From Lachnospiraceae bacterium (GTDB taxonomy: Bacteria > Bacillota > Clostridia > Lachnospirales > Lachnospiraceae): a stretch of DNA of 64,000 nt. This document shows, piece by piece, positions 26,446 to 35,560 of this stretch. The translations under genes and the position numbers were made by a program. Below the pieces are notes generated by a model that worked only from the letters and a program-made list of their open reading frames with translations, did no database searches and was not told where the DNA came from. The stretch spans positions 62,001 to 126,000 of the forward strand of contig WRLH01000002.1 in the NCBI GenBank assembly GCA_009777715.1, read 5' to 3'. Positions within the stretch are counted from its first letter, which is position 1, and every line of letters starts with the position of its first letter.

Positions 26446-27021
26446 ATGAAAAAAATAGGTATAAAGCCAAATAGCGAAACCAATAACAGCAAGGATGCTG
26501 ATTTTCAATTTATTTACAAAGATCAATCATGGCCAATGAAAATAATAGGCAAATTATTTAAGCATTTTTATGAAATGGTGCCTACATTAATTGGCCAAAC
26601 AATTTATTTGCCAACAAAGTGGGATCTATTTTCAGATTCGGTAAAAGAAATAATTTTATTACATGAGCAAGCACATATGAATCAGCAAAAGAAATATGGA
26701 TGGTTAACATATATGGTTTTTACGACTTTATTTTTCCCAATGCTTTTTTGTCCATTCCGATTATATTGGGAAAAAGAAGCCTGGGAAGAGACGATTCGAA
26801 AAAAAGCTGTCCAATGCCGCTCTTTATTGCTTGAAGATGAAGGTTTTCAATGGTTTGTGTCCCAAAAAAGTTTGTTTTATACTGTACGAAGCGGCTGGAT
26901 GTGGAATAATAAAGAAGAAGTACACGCTTGGTTATGTAATACTATCCAAAAAGAAATGTGGCAATATAAGCAATTATCCAGACAAGACATTGAAACAAAA
27001 ATTCGGCTATTCCGGCATTGA
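26446..27021 (+). CDS. Small HExxH protein, putative zinc-dependent membrane-associated hydrolase
   Basis: 191 residues, family not recognised. Seen: LLHEQAHMNQQKKYG near residue 70, a textbook HExxH zinc site, followed by a hydrophobic stretch (YMVFTTLFFPMLFCPF) and then WEKEAWEE near 110, where a glutamate could be the third zinc ligand as in gluzincin peptidases. A helical tail follows. No signal peptide. It may be a peptidase or a hydrolase recruited to the pathway. It is the last gene before the internal promoter at 27045, so it could be the 3' end of a first transcription unit. Confidence 0.5.
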   Translation: MKKIGIKPNSETNNSKDADFQFIYKDQSWPMKIIGKLFKHFYEMVPTLIGQTIYLPTKWDLFSDSVKEIILLHEQAHMNQQKKYGWLTYMVFTTLFFPMLFCPFRLYWEKEAWEETIRKKAVQCRSLLLEDEGFQWFVSQKSLFYTVRSGWMWNNKEEVHAWLCNTIQKEMWQYKQLSRQDIETKIRLFRH

Positions 27022-27044
27022 TATAGATAGCCATGCAAAAACTC

Positions 27045-27072
27045 TTGTTATTTAAGTATTTTATGGTATAAT
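27045..27072 (+). promoter_or_regulatory. Internal SigA-type promoter
   Basis: TTGTTA at 27045-27050 and a perfect TATAAT at 27067-27072 are separated by 16 bases. It lies in the largest gap of the cluster (27022-27223) and drives toward the gene at 27224. It suggests that the right half of the cluster can be transcribed independently of the start near loaP. Confidence 0.7.
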
Positions 27073-27160
27073 GAATAATCAGCAGGAAAACAAGCGACCG
27101 CGAAGCGGGCATTTGTTTTCACCTGATTATTCAACGACAGACCGCAGGTCTGGAGTTGTT
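27073..27160 (+). promoter_or_regulatory. Two tandem hairpins in the leader after the internal promoter
   Basis: Hairpin 1 spans 27073-27132: GAATAATCAG pairs with CTGATTATTC (27123-27132), GAAAACAA (27086-27093) with TTGTTTTC (27113-27120), and CCGC-GAA-GCGG caps it (27098-27108). Hairpin 2 starts at the very next base: CAGACC-GCA-GGTCTG (27138-27152) inside an AACGA/TTGTT outer stem ending at 27160. No run of T follows either hairpin, so they are not simple terminators. The loop side shares GCGA-(A/C)CG-n-CGAAGC with the loaP leader at 4095-4109. A LoaP target, a processing site or a regulatory protein site are possible. Confidence 0.65.
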
Positions 27161-27223
27161 GTAAATCATGGTACAATATATTTGGCAAGCATCGGAATAC
27201 ATATTTGCGGAGAATGATTTTCT

Positions 27224-28327
27224 ATGGATAATAAGATAGAAGAATGGCTACTGGAACATGGTGGCCCGGCAATACACTTGCGTTTGGCATCAATTGATGG
27301 CTCGAAAGTCAAAAGTAATGATGTTAACAGCATTATTTCGGCATTGGTAAATATTGACGAAGTTCATTTAATACTAAATCGCCTAGACGGATTTCAAATA
27401 CCGGGCAGAGATAAAAAGACTTTGGAATACTTGATACATTCTTCCAAGGATACTTGTATAGAAAGTTTTTTCCCTTTAATCCTTGATATGGGATTTAAAG
27501 CAGGCATCCCCATCTTTGACGATAAGATGGCATACGTTGCAGATATTTTCAATTATTTATATTCCAAAGAAGATGAACATGATTATTGTTATTACTATGC
27601 TGGAATGCTTCATAGGTTTTTCTTTATGACAGGTTGTTTGTTTCCAGAGGTAATTAAATCTATGGAAGATAGACTTAATGCCATTCATATAGCCGCCAAA
27701 GAAAACATATTAGATATCTATCAAGATGAAAGTAAATTGCCTAAAAAGCCTAAAGCATGGGCAGAAGTTAGGATTTTACGAGATGAACTGAATCCTTTCA
27801 AACTAGGCGCAGAGAAGCCGTTGCCTAATATTTATGACCTGTGGGCATTGGCATATTATACAGAAATATGCACCAACACAGAAAAACTAATTAAAATCGA
27901 TGACATTGTCAAATATATACTCGAACCAGAGTTCCAGAAAATCCGTGAAGGATATGGATTATTATGGGCTGAGGAAAGGCGTACATATTATGCGTGCGGC
28001 TGGAGTCCTACATTGCCTTTATGTGGCTCCAATGCCTGCCATGTTCGGAAAGCTCCATTCCTATTACTTGATTATATTGATTTTATGTCCCTTTTCAAAA
28101 TATCGCAAAAATCCAAATGGTTTCATGATTGCCTGAACCATTTGGAGCAATTCAAAACTGAAAAAGGAACTTATATTTTTCCTAAAGAGTATCTGCATAA
28201 AAAATATATTGATAAAGCATTTCTTAATGATTCAAATATGTCGCTTAAGCGAAATGAGCGTGAGCTACTAAAACGTGAATTAGTTAGTACAATGAAAATG
28301 CTCGAAATAAATAAAAGATTAACATAA
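27224..28327 (+). CDS. Uncharacterised protein, possible alpha/alpha-toroid (prenyltransferase/cyclase-like) fold
   Basis: 367 residues. Not confidently recognised. The start (IEEWLLEHGGPAIHLRLA) resembles the 'WLLE-GGP-I-R' opening of a group of helical-repeat proteins distantly similar to squalene-cyclase or prenyltransferase-type toroids. The remainder is mostly helical with scattered aromatic residues and a cysteine/histidine-rich patch near residue 262 (YYACGW, LPLCGSNACHVRK) that could bind a metal. The ATG follows CGGAGAA at 27208-27214. It is the first gene after the internal promoter. Activity cannot be inferred. Confidence 0.45.
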   Translation: MDNKIEEWLLEHGGPAIHLRLASIDGSKVKSNDVNSIISALVNIDEVHLILNRLDGFQIPGRDKKTLEYLIHSSKDTCIESFFPLILDMGFKAGIPIFDDKMAYVADIFNYLYSKEDEHDYCYYYAGMLHRFFFMTGCLFPEVIKSMEDRLNAIHIAAKENILDIYQDESKLPKKPKAWAEVRILRDELNPFKLGAEKPLPNIYDLWALAYYTEICTNTEKLIKIDDIVKYILEPEFQKIREGYGLLWAEERRTYYACGWSPTLPLCGSNACHVRKAPFLLLDYIDFMSLFKISQKSKWFHDCLNHLEQFKTEKGTYIFPKEYLHKKYIDKAFLNDSNMSLKRNERELLKRELVSTMKMLEINKRLT

Positions 28328-28422
28328 TTTGAGTAGATAAGGCATGATATTTTTGCGCATCTAAAGTTATAAATATCTCACAATTTTGAGTTTCGTAATC
28401 GAAGGATTAATTTAAGGAAAGA

Positions 28423-30270
28423 ATGATAAAAGCATATTTTCAGAAAACCAATATAAAACTGTTGGATTTCTTTTCTGTTTTATTGCCTATTTCAATTATG
28501 GCAATCTTAACAATTCCCAATCTAGGCAATAGAGAAATGTGGGCTGATGAAGCTTATAACGTCGTTTTGGGGAAAAGGGTTTTGCAGTTTGGTTATCCAA
28601 AGGTATGGGATGGTTATAATTTAATATCATTTGAAAATGGCGCTTATTTTATTAATCTTATAGAAATGCATAGCGATTGGTTTCCAATTTACTTGGTTGC
28701 GTTTGGGTCTATTTTTTCCGCTTCTCTTTTTGGTATACGTATATGGTTTGTAATATTAGGCTTGTTAAGCGCTGTTTTCTTTTATCGTTTTACAAAGCAA
28801 TTTGTCGGAGATGATAACGTAGCTGCTTTGGCGTTGTGGTTATATTGTCTTTCAGTGCCCATTATTATTTATACGCGGGTAGCATATTATTACGGTCCAT
28901 CTTTATTATTTATTATTATGTCATGTTTTTACTGCACTAAAATTGAACATCATAAAATGAGAATTAATAAAGTATTTTTTATATGCTCAATGATTCTTTT
29001 ATTCTATACGAATTACTTATTTTTTTCTATTTTAGCGATTTCTTTGTTTGTATACCTATTAATAACTACAAAAAGCATTGAAGCAATTATAAAAACTTAC
29101 TTGGATTGCGCCATTATTATATTAATCTTCACAATGCCTTTCCTTATTGCGAAAATTATATATCTGCAACAATTTGGAACTCCATATAATAGGGCTACAG
29201 CTGAGCAATTCGGCACGCAAATACTAGGATATATTTGGCAAATTCAAGTATACTTTACCCCACTTATAACACTAGGGTTTTTAATGCTCATAAAATTCCT
29301 AATAAATTTACTTATAAAAAAGGAGAATCATGTTGATGATAATATATTAAATAAAAAAAAGAATAAAGCCCCTTTATTTTATGTTTTACCAATTACTGTA
29401 ATTCTAAGTAATTTAGTTTTCATTTCTTATTTTGCTTGGGATTATGCTACTCGTTGGCTGATTGTATCTGTTCCTTTTATATATATGTTAAGTGCGATAT
29501 TCATTATGAAATTATTTAAGAAAGATAAAGTCGCTTTGGTGATTTTCACCGTAATTTTAATCTTTTCTAATATTTTACATGAGCTGCCTTATTTCATAAT
29601 AAAAAATAATGTAAATGGATTAACAGAAGCCTTAGTTAAGCCGCCTGTAAATTTCTACTGGGAAGTTTTGCCAACAACTGATTTGCCTGAATACTTATCA
29701 GACTTAAAAATTAAGAGCACGCTACTAATATATTCATCATCTTATTTAAAAAATCATGCTAATTCAGATAAAGCAGCCGTAAAATTCGCTAAAAAGTTTA
29801 TTAACAGCGGTGAATTTATATATACAACAACCTTTGCTACCCATTCTTTAATGTATCATACAAATGGAAGAATAATAAACTTTTATAAAAACCCTAATGA
29901 TATGATAATTAATGACTTATATATCAATAATATAAGGCCTATTACATGGGCACAAAATTTGAAATATTTTACGTTATCATACAGACCTATTGAATATATA
30001 GATTGGATTATTGTTTATACGCAAGATTTGCTAAATGACAGCTTTAGTTTCACTCCACACGACGTGCTAGACATAATTAAGGACGAAAAATTGTTTGAAC
30101 GATTTGATATATATGATCATCCCAACGTATCAGTCGCATCAGATATTTGGCGTTACACATTTGAAACAAGTGATAATAACTATAATAATGGCATATCAAT
30201 TTTCAGGAATCGTTTGACTACATCCACAATAAATGTACCAAATATTATTACAAAAGAACATTTGGAGTGA
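28423..30270 (+). CDS. PMT/ArnT-like membrane glycosyltransferase, copy 3
   Basis: 615 residues and the same layout as the enzymes at 14980 and 16805: one membrane span, REMWADEAYNVVLG near residue 40 with the catalytic-type acidic pair, FGYPKVWDGYNL, a dozen further spans and a soluble C-terminal domain ending in FRNRLTTSTI (copy 1 ends similarly in FRNKLTKGHI). AAGGAAAG precedes the ATG. Its separation from the other two by 10 kb and a promoter suggests a distinct glycosylation step in the second half of the pathway. Confidence 0.8.
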   Translation: MIKAYFQKTNIKLLDFFSVLLPISIMAILTIPNLGNREMWADEAYNVVLGKRVLQFGYPKVWDGYNLISFENGAYFINLIEMHSDWFPIYLVAFGSIFSASLFGIRIWFVILGLLSAVFFYRFTKQFVGDDNVAALALWLYCLSVPIIIYTRVAYYYGPSLLFIIMSCFYCTKIEHHKMRINKVFFICSMILLFYTNYLFFSILAISLFVYLLITTKSIEAIIKTYLDCAIIILIFTMPFLIAKIIYLQQFGTPYNRATAEQFGTQILGYIWQIQVYFTPLITLGFLMLIKFLINLLIKKENHVDDNILNKKKNKAPLFYVLPITVILSNLVFISYFAWDYATRWLIVSVPFIYMLSAIFIMKLFKKDKVALVIFTVILIFSNILHELPYFIIKNNVNGLTEALVKPPVNFYWEVLPTTDLPEYLSDLKIKSTLLIYSSSYLKNHANSDKAAVKFAKKFINSGEFIYTTTFATHSLMYHTNGRIINFYKNPNDMIINDLYINNIRPITWAQNLKYFTLSYRPIEYIDWIIVYTQDLLNDSFSFTPHDVLDIIKDEKLFERFDIYDHPNVSVASDIWRYTFETSDNNYNNGISIFRNRLTTSTINVPNIITKEHLE

Positions 30271-30314
30271 ATAATTAATTTGAGTATATAATAGGCTTAG
30301 AAAGGATAGTAAAA

Positions 30315-31739
30315 GTGGACTATGTACATATATTAAAAAGCATTCTTTGTGAAAGCAAGATAGCCCAAGATATTTTGGCAAAGGTATTAGTGCTTGCAGA
30401 CTATCATCAGGGGAATTATTTTTGCAAAGAAATTGAATATATAGAAAGACCATTTAAAAACAGCTTATCATGTAAAATTCCATTGCAAATAGCTTCTAGT
30501 TCAGCTGATAAAAGACATGGGCTGAAAGCAATAAAAATAACCCTATTGGATTTTGACAACCAAAAAGCAAAATACTGGACAATACAACAACCACCAATTT
30601 ACAAAATGGAACGTCTTTACAAAAAGTTTATTCAGAAGCATAAAAGTGAATACTTAAGGCTTAAAAGTCCATTTATCGGATTGGGGAAACCCCATTGTAT
30701 CCATTTCAGCAAAATAGGAATATTATGTGCTACAAACGGATTTTTTACTATATATCTTGATATTGCTAATAACTACGCATATCTTGGACCAGAAAAATTT
30801 CTTGATTCTGTTCCATATCATTACTCGAAACAAGGCGGTCTTTCGCCGGATGGAAAAAGGTTTTATTTTGTAAAATGGCCGCTAATTGATTGGGCCGAGC
30901 TAATAAAAGGAAATAGAACGACAGTAGAATGTACGATAGGGTTTACAGATTTACAATCATTTGAAGAACAAAAGCTTCTTGAATTTAATTATCAAGATGA
31001 AATTCATGAAATAACTTGTTCCCCGGACGAAAAGCATTTAGTGTGCGGGACATTTAAACAAGATTTTTTATGCCCATATCCTAGGCTTCCTTTTGCATTA
31101 AATAAAAGAGGATACAGAAAGGCACATCATAAGGGCGGGATTAAACTACAGAGTTTAGTTACGATTAATATAAAGGAAAGAAATATTTGGTTTACAAAAA
31201 TTCCTTATCCGACTATTGGACACTTTGTTTTTGATCCGATTAATCCAAATTATTTTTATGTGTCTGCGCATAACCTGTTCTACCATCAATTGACCACATA
31301 TATAAATGGGAATGGATACATTGTAAAATTGCGCATATTAGATAGCCATACAGAGATTGTATCGACTTTCGGTGAGGCTGAGTTATATAGAGTATTTCAA
31401 CACGATGCCTTTAAATACCAAAATAAGGTTTTTATCGCTGTGGTTTCATATTGTAATGTTTTATACATTATTGATTCCGATACAATGCAACTTTATCGGA
31501 AAGTGCCACTAGGGAAAAAACTTATTCTTGATTTTAAATATGGGTGTCATATGAGCAGCGATGATCCTGATGTTTGTTTTACAGCAAATGCGTCTTATGA
31601 TGGGAGATATATTATTGTGGGAAATCAAAAGACGTTTTTTGCTTATGATATGGAAAAAGACTCTTTATTTTCATATAGAGACGTGCTGCCGCCGAATGAC
31701 GGTATCGGAATAGGGCACACTAGAAGTTATAATCGATAG
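30315..31739 (+). CDS. Beta-propeller-like protein of unknown function, copy 2
   Basis: 474 residues starting with GTG at 30315, eight bases after AAAGGAT. It is paralogous to the protein at 22067: ITCSPDEKHLVCGTFKQ, RGYRKAHHKGG, a C-terminal ASYDGRYIIVGNQ and GIGHTRSYNR correspond closely in order and spacing. The repeated beta-strand units again suggest a propeller. Both copies follow a glycosyltransferase or radical SAM gene and precede a radical SAM gene, so each may work with its neighbours. A TATAAT at 30287-30292 lies upstream without a good -35. Confidence 0.6.
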   Translation: MDYVHILKSILCESKIAQDILAKVLVLADYHQGNYFCKEIEYIERPFKNSLSCKIPLQIASSSADKRHGLKAIKITLLDFDNQKAKYWTIQQPPIYKMERLYKKFIQKHKSEYLRLKSPFIGLGKPHCIHFSKIGILCATNGFFTIYLDIANNYAYLGPEKFLDSVPYHYSKQGGLSPDGKRFYFVKWPLIDWAELIKGNRTTVECTIGFTDLQSFEEQKLLEFNYQDEIHEITCSPDEKHLVCGTFKQDFLCPYPRLPFALNKRGYRKAHHKGGIKLQSLVTINIKERNIWFTKIPYPTIGHFVFDPINPNYFYVSAHNLFYHQLTTYINGNGYIVKLRILDSHTEIVSTFGEAELYRVFQHDAFKYQNKVFIAVVSYCNVLYIIDSDTMQLYRKVPLGKKLILDFKYGCHMSSDDPDVCFTANASYDGRYIIVGNQKTFFAYDMEKDSLFSYRDVLPPNDGIGIGHTRSYNR

Positions 31740-31797
31740 TTAAAGTGCCATTGAAACTTTTCGTTTTTATTTTTAAGCGGAGGATATAGCGAATCAT

Positions 31798-32808
31798 ATG
31801 TACAATATGGCGCATATAGAATTGACAGATCAATGTAATTTGAAATGTAAAATGTGTAAAGCTCAAAAAGGCAAAACCATTATTGATATGAACCAATTTG
31901 AAAGCATATTGCATCAACTTGCTTATTTAAATTGTAGTGATGGTAAGATCAATATCCGTAATATTGAATTAAATGGTCACGGTGAAGCTCTCTTATACCC
32001 TCATTTGAAGGAAGCAGTAAAATTAGCAAAGAAATTCTTTCCCCATATTTCACTTGTTACGAATGGGACATTATTAAATCCAGATATCAGCAGTGATCTC
32101 TTGCAGTTAGGAATTAATAAGATAACTATAAGTATTACCGGAAGCAATGCTTACATATATAAAAAATTTCAAGGTTACAAAGTAAATAGTGACTCGTTCT
32201 TAAAAGTAATGAACAATGTCAAAGAACTAATTTCACTTAAAAAAAAGCTTAGAAGCAAAACAGATATTTGCCTTGCCTACATTATGACAACAGATAACAT
32301 GGATGATCTTCATCAGTATATTAGGTATTGGAAAAAGCAAGGAATTGACAGGATTTTTGTAAATCCAATGATAGAATATATTTCATCTTGTCGAAAGTAT
32401 CGTCGATGCTATCATATAGGCAATAAGATTTTTATTAGCAGTAATGGTGATATGCGTCCATGCTGTTATGATTTTGATCGAAAACTAACCATGGGGAATA
32501 TATGGGATACTCAAAATGGAATAAGAGATATATTGACCGATAAAAAACATCTTGACCTTATTAATGCAAATAAAAAGTGTCAATTTCAAATTATGCCTGA
32601 CTCCTGCAAACATTGTATATTAATGAGCCGTTTTCCATTACCTTCTGCATATCGTTTTCGTGTTCGCATTATTTACAATAAAGGATTTTTTGATTTTATT
32701 TTAGGAAATCTGTTCGAAAAGGGCATTTTTTTGTATTCATGCCTTCCAAATGTGCCAGCGATATACAATTTTATAGATAAAATAAAAAACATATGGAATC
32801 CGATATAA
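31798..32808 (+). CDS. Radical SAM enzyme with SPASM-like C-terminus
   Basis: 336 residues. The start is close to the cluster-binding motif LTDQCNLKCKMCKAQKG (CxxxCxxC, residues 10-25), followed by ELNGHGEALLYP. The C-terminal part has MRPCCYDFDRKLTMGNIWD and CKHC, the pattern of a SPASM/twitch auxiliary-cluster domain. A strong GGAGGA ribosome-binding site is at 31780-31785. It overlaps the GtrA gene by 16 bases. Substrate unknown; SPASM/twitch enzymes often oxidise or cross-link. Confidence 0.85.
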   Translation: MYNMAHIELTDQCNLKCKMCKAQKGKTIIDMNQFESILHQLAYLNCSDGKINIRNIELNGHGEALLYPHLKEAVKLAKKFFPHISLVTNGTLLNPDISSDLLQLGINKITISITGSNAYIYKKFQGYKVNSDSFLKVMNNVKELISLKKKLRSKTDICLAYIMTTDNMDDLHQYIRYWKKQGIDRIFVNPMIEYISSCRKYRRCYHIGNKIFISSNGDMRPCCYDFDRKLTMGNIWDTQNGIRDILTDKKHLDLINANKKCQFQIMPDSCKHCILMSRFPLPSAYRFRVRIIYNKGFFDFILGNLFEKGIFLYSCLPNVPAIYNFIDKIKNIWNPI

Positions 32809-33254
32809 ATATAATGAATATCTGTAAAAATGGAATTCAAAAATGCTGTGCAGCAATAAAAAACCTTGTCTTTGCTCGTTATATAATTAGTGGATTATTT
32901 TTCACCGGAATTGAATATAGCACATATTATTTATTGGTTTCTGAGTTTAATATCAATTATATTATTGCTAATATAATTGTCAGTTTTTCAATTGGGTCAT
33001 TGGCATTTTTAAGTAAAAACTATTTGGTTTTTAGTCAGAAAAGCGTAACATTTTGGAAAGTTGCTAAATATATCTTCAATAGTGTAACCACAACTTTTTT
33101 GGGAAGTGCAGTACTATGGTTTTTCGGAAAAATTGCAAAGTTTGATTTTCTATTTTCAAAATTATTTACTACAGCATTGTTTTTTCTTGCAAACTTTTTC
33201 TTGCAAAGAAATTATGTTTTCATTGAATTAGGTAATAAAAATAGTATTAATTAA
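32793..33254 (+). CDS. GtrA-like membrane protein
   Basis: 153 residues with four membrane segments: ARYIISGLFFTGIEYSTYYLL, IIANIIVSFSIGSLAFL, a third containing VTTTFLGSAVLWFF, and a fourth containing FFLANFFLQRNYVF, the last two residues of which are typical for GtrA. Family members are thought to move polyprenyl-phosphate-linked sugars across the membrane. The cluster also encodes a GT2 enzyme that could make such a donor (46508) and three enzymes that could use it outside (14980, 16805, 28423), so the set is complete for an external glycosylation route. Confidence 0.82.
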   Translation: MESDINIMNICKNGIQKCCAAIKNLVFARYIISGLFFTGIEYSTYYLLVSEFNINYIIANIIVSFSIGSLAFLSKNYLVFSQKSVTFWKVAKYIFNSVTTTFLGSAVLWFFGKIAKFDFLFSKLFTTALFFLANFFLQRNYVFIELGNKNSIN

Positions 33255-33294
33255 AAAGCGCGATTAGGTTTTATTGAGCAAACGAAAGAAAACC

Positions 33295-34551
33295 ATGAAA
33301 ATATTATTGGTAGTGCCTTCAAACATAAAATATCACCATCCCATCATTCCCCTGGGACTTTTATATATAGGCACTGCTTTAACGAAAATCAATATAAAAT
33401 ATGAATTTTGTGATTTGAATTTCCATAGTAATCCTTTCGAATCTTTAAAATCTGAGCTGGGGCAGTTTCAGCCGGATATAGTTGGATTTTCGATCAGAAA
33501 TATCGCAGAAACCAGCAGAATGAATAATATTTACAATGAATTATTTGAGATTGTAAGTGTTGCAAAAAAATTTGCAAAAATCATTTTGGGCGGAGCTGGT
33601 TTTTCTATTTTCCCAAAAGAAATAATGGCTATAACAAAAGCTGATTATGGAATTATAGGTTCTGGCGAAGAAGCTTTCATATATGCAATTAAAAATAATA
33701 ATACATTACCAAAAGGAAGTATTATCTCAATCATCGATAAAAGTTTCCGTCAAAGCGACATATCTGGATCAATGCAAAAGTATTGGAATAAGTATGGAAA
33801 ATATTTTTTGTTTAATAACGTTTCTATTCCTATTCAAACAGTTAGAGGCTGTTTATATAATTGCCGTTATTGCCCTTACCCTTACTTATCAAATCACGCT
33901 ATTCAGGAACGGGCAATTGAAGTGGTTATAGACGAAATAAATAAGTCTATTGAAATTACTAAAATCAAGTCACTTTATTTTGTTGATTCTGTATTCAATT
34001 TAAATCTCTCGTATGCAAAAGAATTGTTAAGAGAGATAATAAGGAACAAGTTTGATATTCGTTTTACTTGCAATATTAATCCGATTAATTATGATGAAGA
34101 ATTGATTAGGTTAATGGTTGAAAGTGGATGTGAAAATTGCGAGGTTGGCATTGATTCTTTTGCTGATAGCCAATTAAAGGCAATGAATAAGGGCTTTAAT
34201 TCATATCAAGCGAGATTTTTACTTGAGCAACTCGAAGAGTTTAACTTGCCATATAATATTAGCTTAATTTTATGTGGTTATCTGGAAACGGAGCGATCAC
34301 TAACGGAAACATTCAAAATCGCTGATAGTTATAGAAATATAAAAATCAATGCTTTTATTGGTGAAAGAGTATATCCGCAGACGCCTTTATCAAAGGAGTT
34401 GTCAGTAGTTTCAGAAGAGAGTTTATATATGGCAGTTAAAGACTCAATCCATATTGAGAATTCCGTTATTCCACTATTAAAGACTTTTATAAGTCAAGCT
34501 TCTAGTAAACGTTGGCACTTTGTCGGCGGAGTTGAGGAATTATCCATATGA
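33295..34551 (+). CDS. B12-binding-type radical SAM enzyme
   Basis: 418 residues from ATG 33295; an in-frame TTG at 33274 is less likely. N-terminal part: KILLVVPSNIK, IPLGLLYIGTAL and ILGGAGFSIFP, a compact cobalamin-binding-type domain. Radical SAM motif VRGCLYNCRYCPYPYLS near residue 185. It is shorter than its neighbours and ends soon after the barrel. The following gene starts inside its stop codon (ATGA). Substrate unknown. Confidence 0.86.
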   Translation: MKILLVVPSNIKYHHPIIPLGLLYIGTALTKINIKYEFCDLNFHSNPFESLKSELGQFQPDIVGFSIRNIAETSRMNNIYNELFEIVSVAKKFAKIILGGAGFSIFPKEIMAITKADYGIIGSGEEAFIYAIKNNNTLPKGSIISIIDKSFRQSDISGSMQKYWNKYGKYFLFNNVSIPIQTVRGCLYNCRYCPYPYLSNHAIQERAIEVVIDEINKSIEITKIKSLYFVDSVFNLNLSYAKELLREIIRNKFDIRFTCNINPINYDEELIRLMVESGCENCEVGIDSFADSQLKAMNKGFNSYQARFLLEQLEEFNLPYNISLILCGYLETERSLTETFKIADSYRNIKINAFIGERVYPQTPLSKELSVVSEESLYMAVKDSIHIENSVIPLLKTFISQASSKRWHFVGGVEELSI

Positions 34552-35549
34552 AAATAATTTCATTATGCCGTACAGCAAGTACAATTGCGAGATACTATTT
34601 ATTTAAGAAGAGAACGCCGCTTACAATAAGTTTTCTATCTACATACTCATGCAATCAAAAATGTAAATATTGCGATTGGACTAAATTAGATATGCGTTCA
34701 ATGAGTACAGAGCAGTCTATAGGGATGATAAAAGAATTGAAAAAAAATGGCGTTATTAAACTTGGGTTTGCTGGCGGCGAGAGCCTTAACCGTGATGATA
34801 TAAGTGTATTGCTAGAATGTTCTCACAAATCCGGTTTAATTACAAGTATATCAAGTAATGGCAAAGCGATTATGAAACACATAGATACATTGGAAAAATA
34901 TGTTGATGTCGTTCAGCTTAGTATTGATGGTTCGCAGGAAATACATGATTCTTTGCGGGGGAAAGGATCATATGGGATTGTCATAAATGCAATTGAAATG
35001 CTAAAAGCAAGAAAAATCAAAGTGATTACTAATACGGTTTTAACAAAAAGAAACCTTAATGATTTGGGGCATATTCTTGATATAGCCTCAAAATATGGCC
35101 ATAAAGCATTATTCCAACCCATTTTCCATTATGGAATTTCGGAAAATGAAAATCTTATTGAGACTCTTAAACCTAGTCATTACGAGATGAATTATGCGAT
35201 TGAATTTCTGCTATGTAAAAAACGTCGTTCAAAAACAGTTGGAAATTCAACAGCTTTTTTAAGGTATATCCAGAAAACATGGGGAAAGCAATCAGTGATG
35301 AGATGCCATGCAAACAACTTATTTTGCACAATTGATCCATTGGGTTATGTATTGCCATGCTGTTTTGACATCCGCAGGAATGATGATTTTAATACAATAA
35401 AACATGGATTTAAACAAGCATTTACCAATAGCGGCAAGAATGGCTTTCCAAATAATTGCTTTGGGTGTTACTGTAATGCTTATATTGAATCAAATTTAGC
35501 GTTTTCACTTCACTTATCTGCTTGCATAAATGCTTTGAATATAGTTTGA
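34548..35549 (+). CDS. Radical SAM enzyme with SPASM-like C-terminus
   Basis: 333 residues. The motif STYSCNQKCKYCDW (CxxxCxxC) lies near residue 30, FAGGESLNRDD near 80, and the C-terminus has a cysteine at MRCHANN, LPCCFDI and CFGCYCNAY, cysteines enough for at least one auxiliary 4Fe-4S cluster. The opening (preceded by a basic helix with RYYLFKKRTPLT) resembles HpnH-type and related enzymes of lipid pathways more than peptide-modifying SPASM proteins, but that is a visual impression. Translationally coupled to the gene before it. Confidence 0.82.
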   Translation: MKIISLCRTASTIARYYLFKKRTPLTISFLSTYSCNQKCKYCDWTKLDMRSMSTEQSIGMIKELKKNGVIKLGFAGGESLNRDDISVLLECSHKSGLITSISSNGKAIMKHIDTLEKYVDVVQLSIDGSQEIHDSLRGKGSYGIVINAIEMLKARKIKVITNTVLTKRNLNDLGHILDIASKYGHKALFQPIFHYGISENENLIETLKPSHYEMNYAIEFLLCKKRRSKTVGNSTAFLRYIQKTWGKQSVMRCHANNLFCTIDPLGYVLPCCFDIRRNDDFNTIKHGFKQAFTNSGKNGFPNNCFGCYCNAYIESNLAFSLHLSACINALNIV

Positions 35550-35560
35550 GGAAAGTTTCA

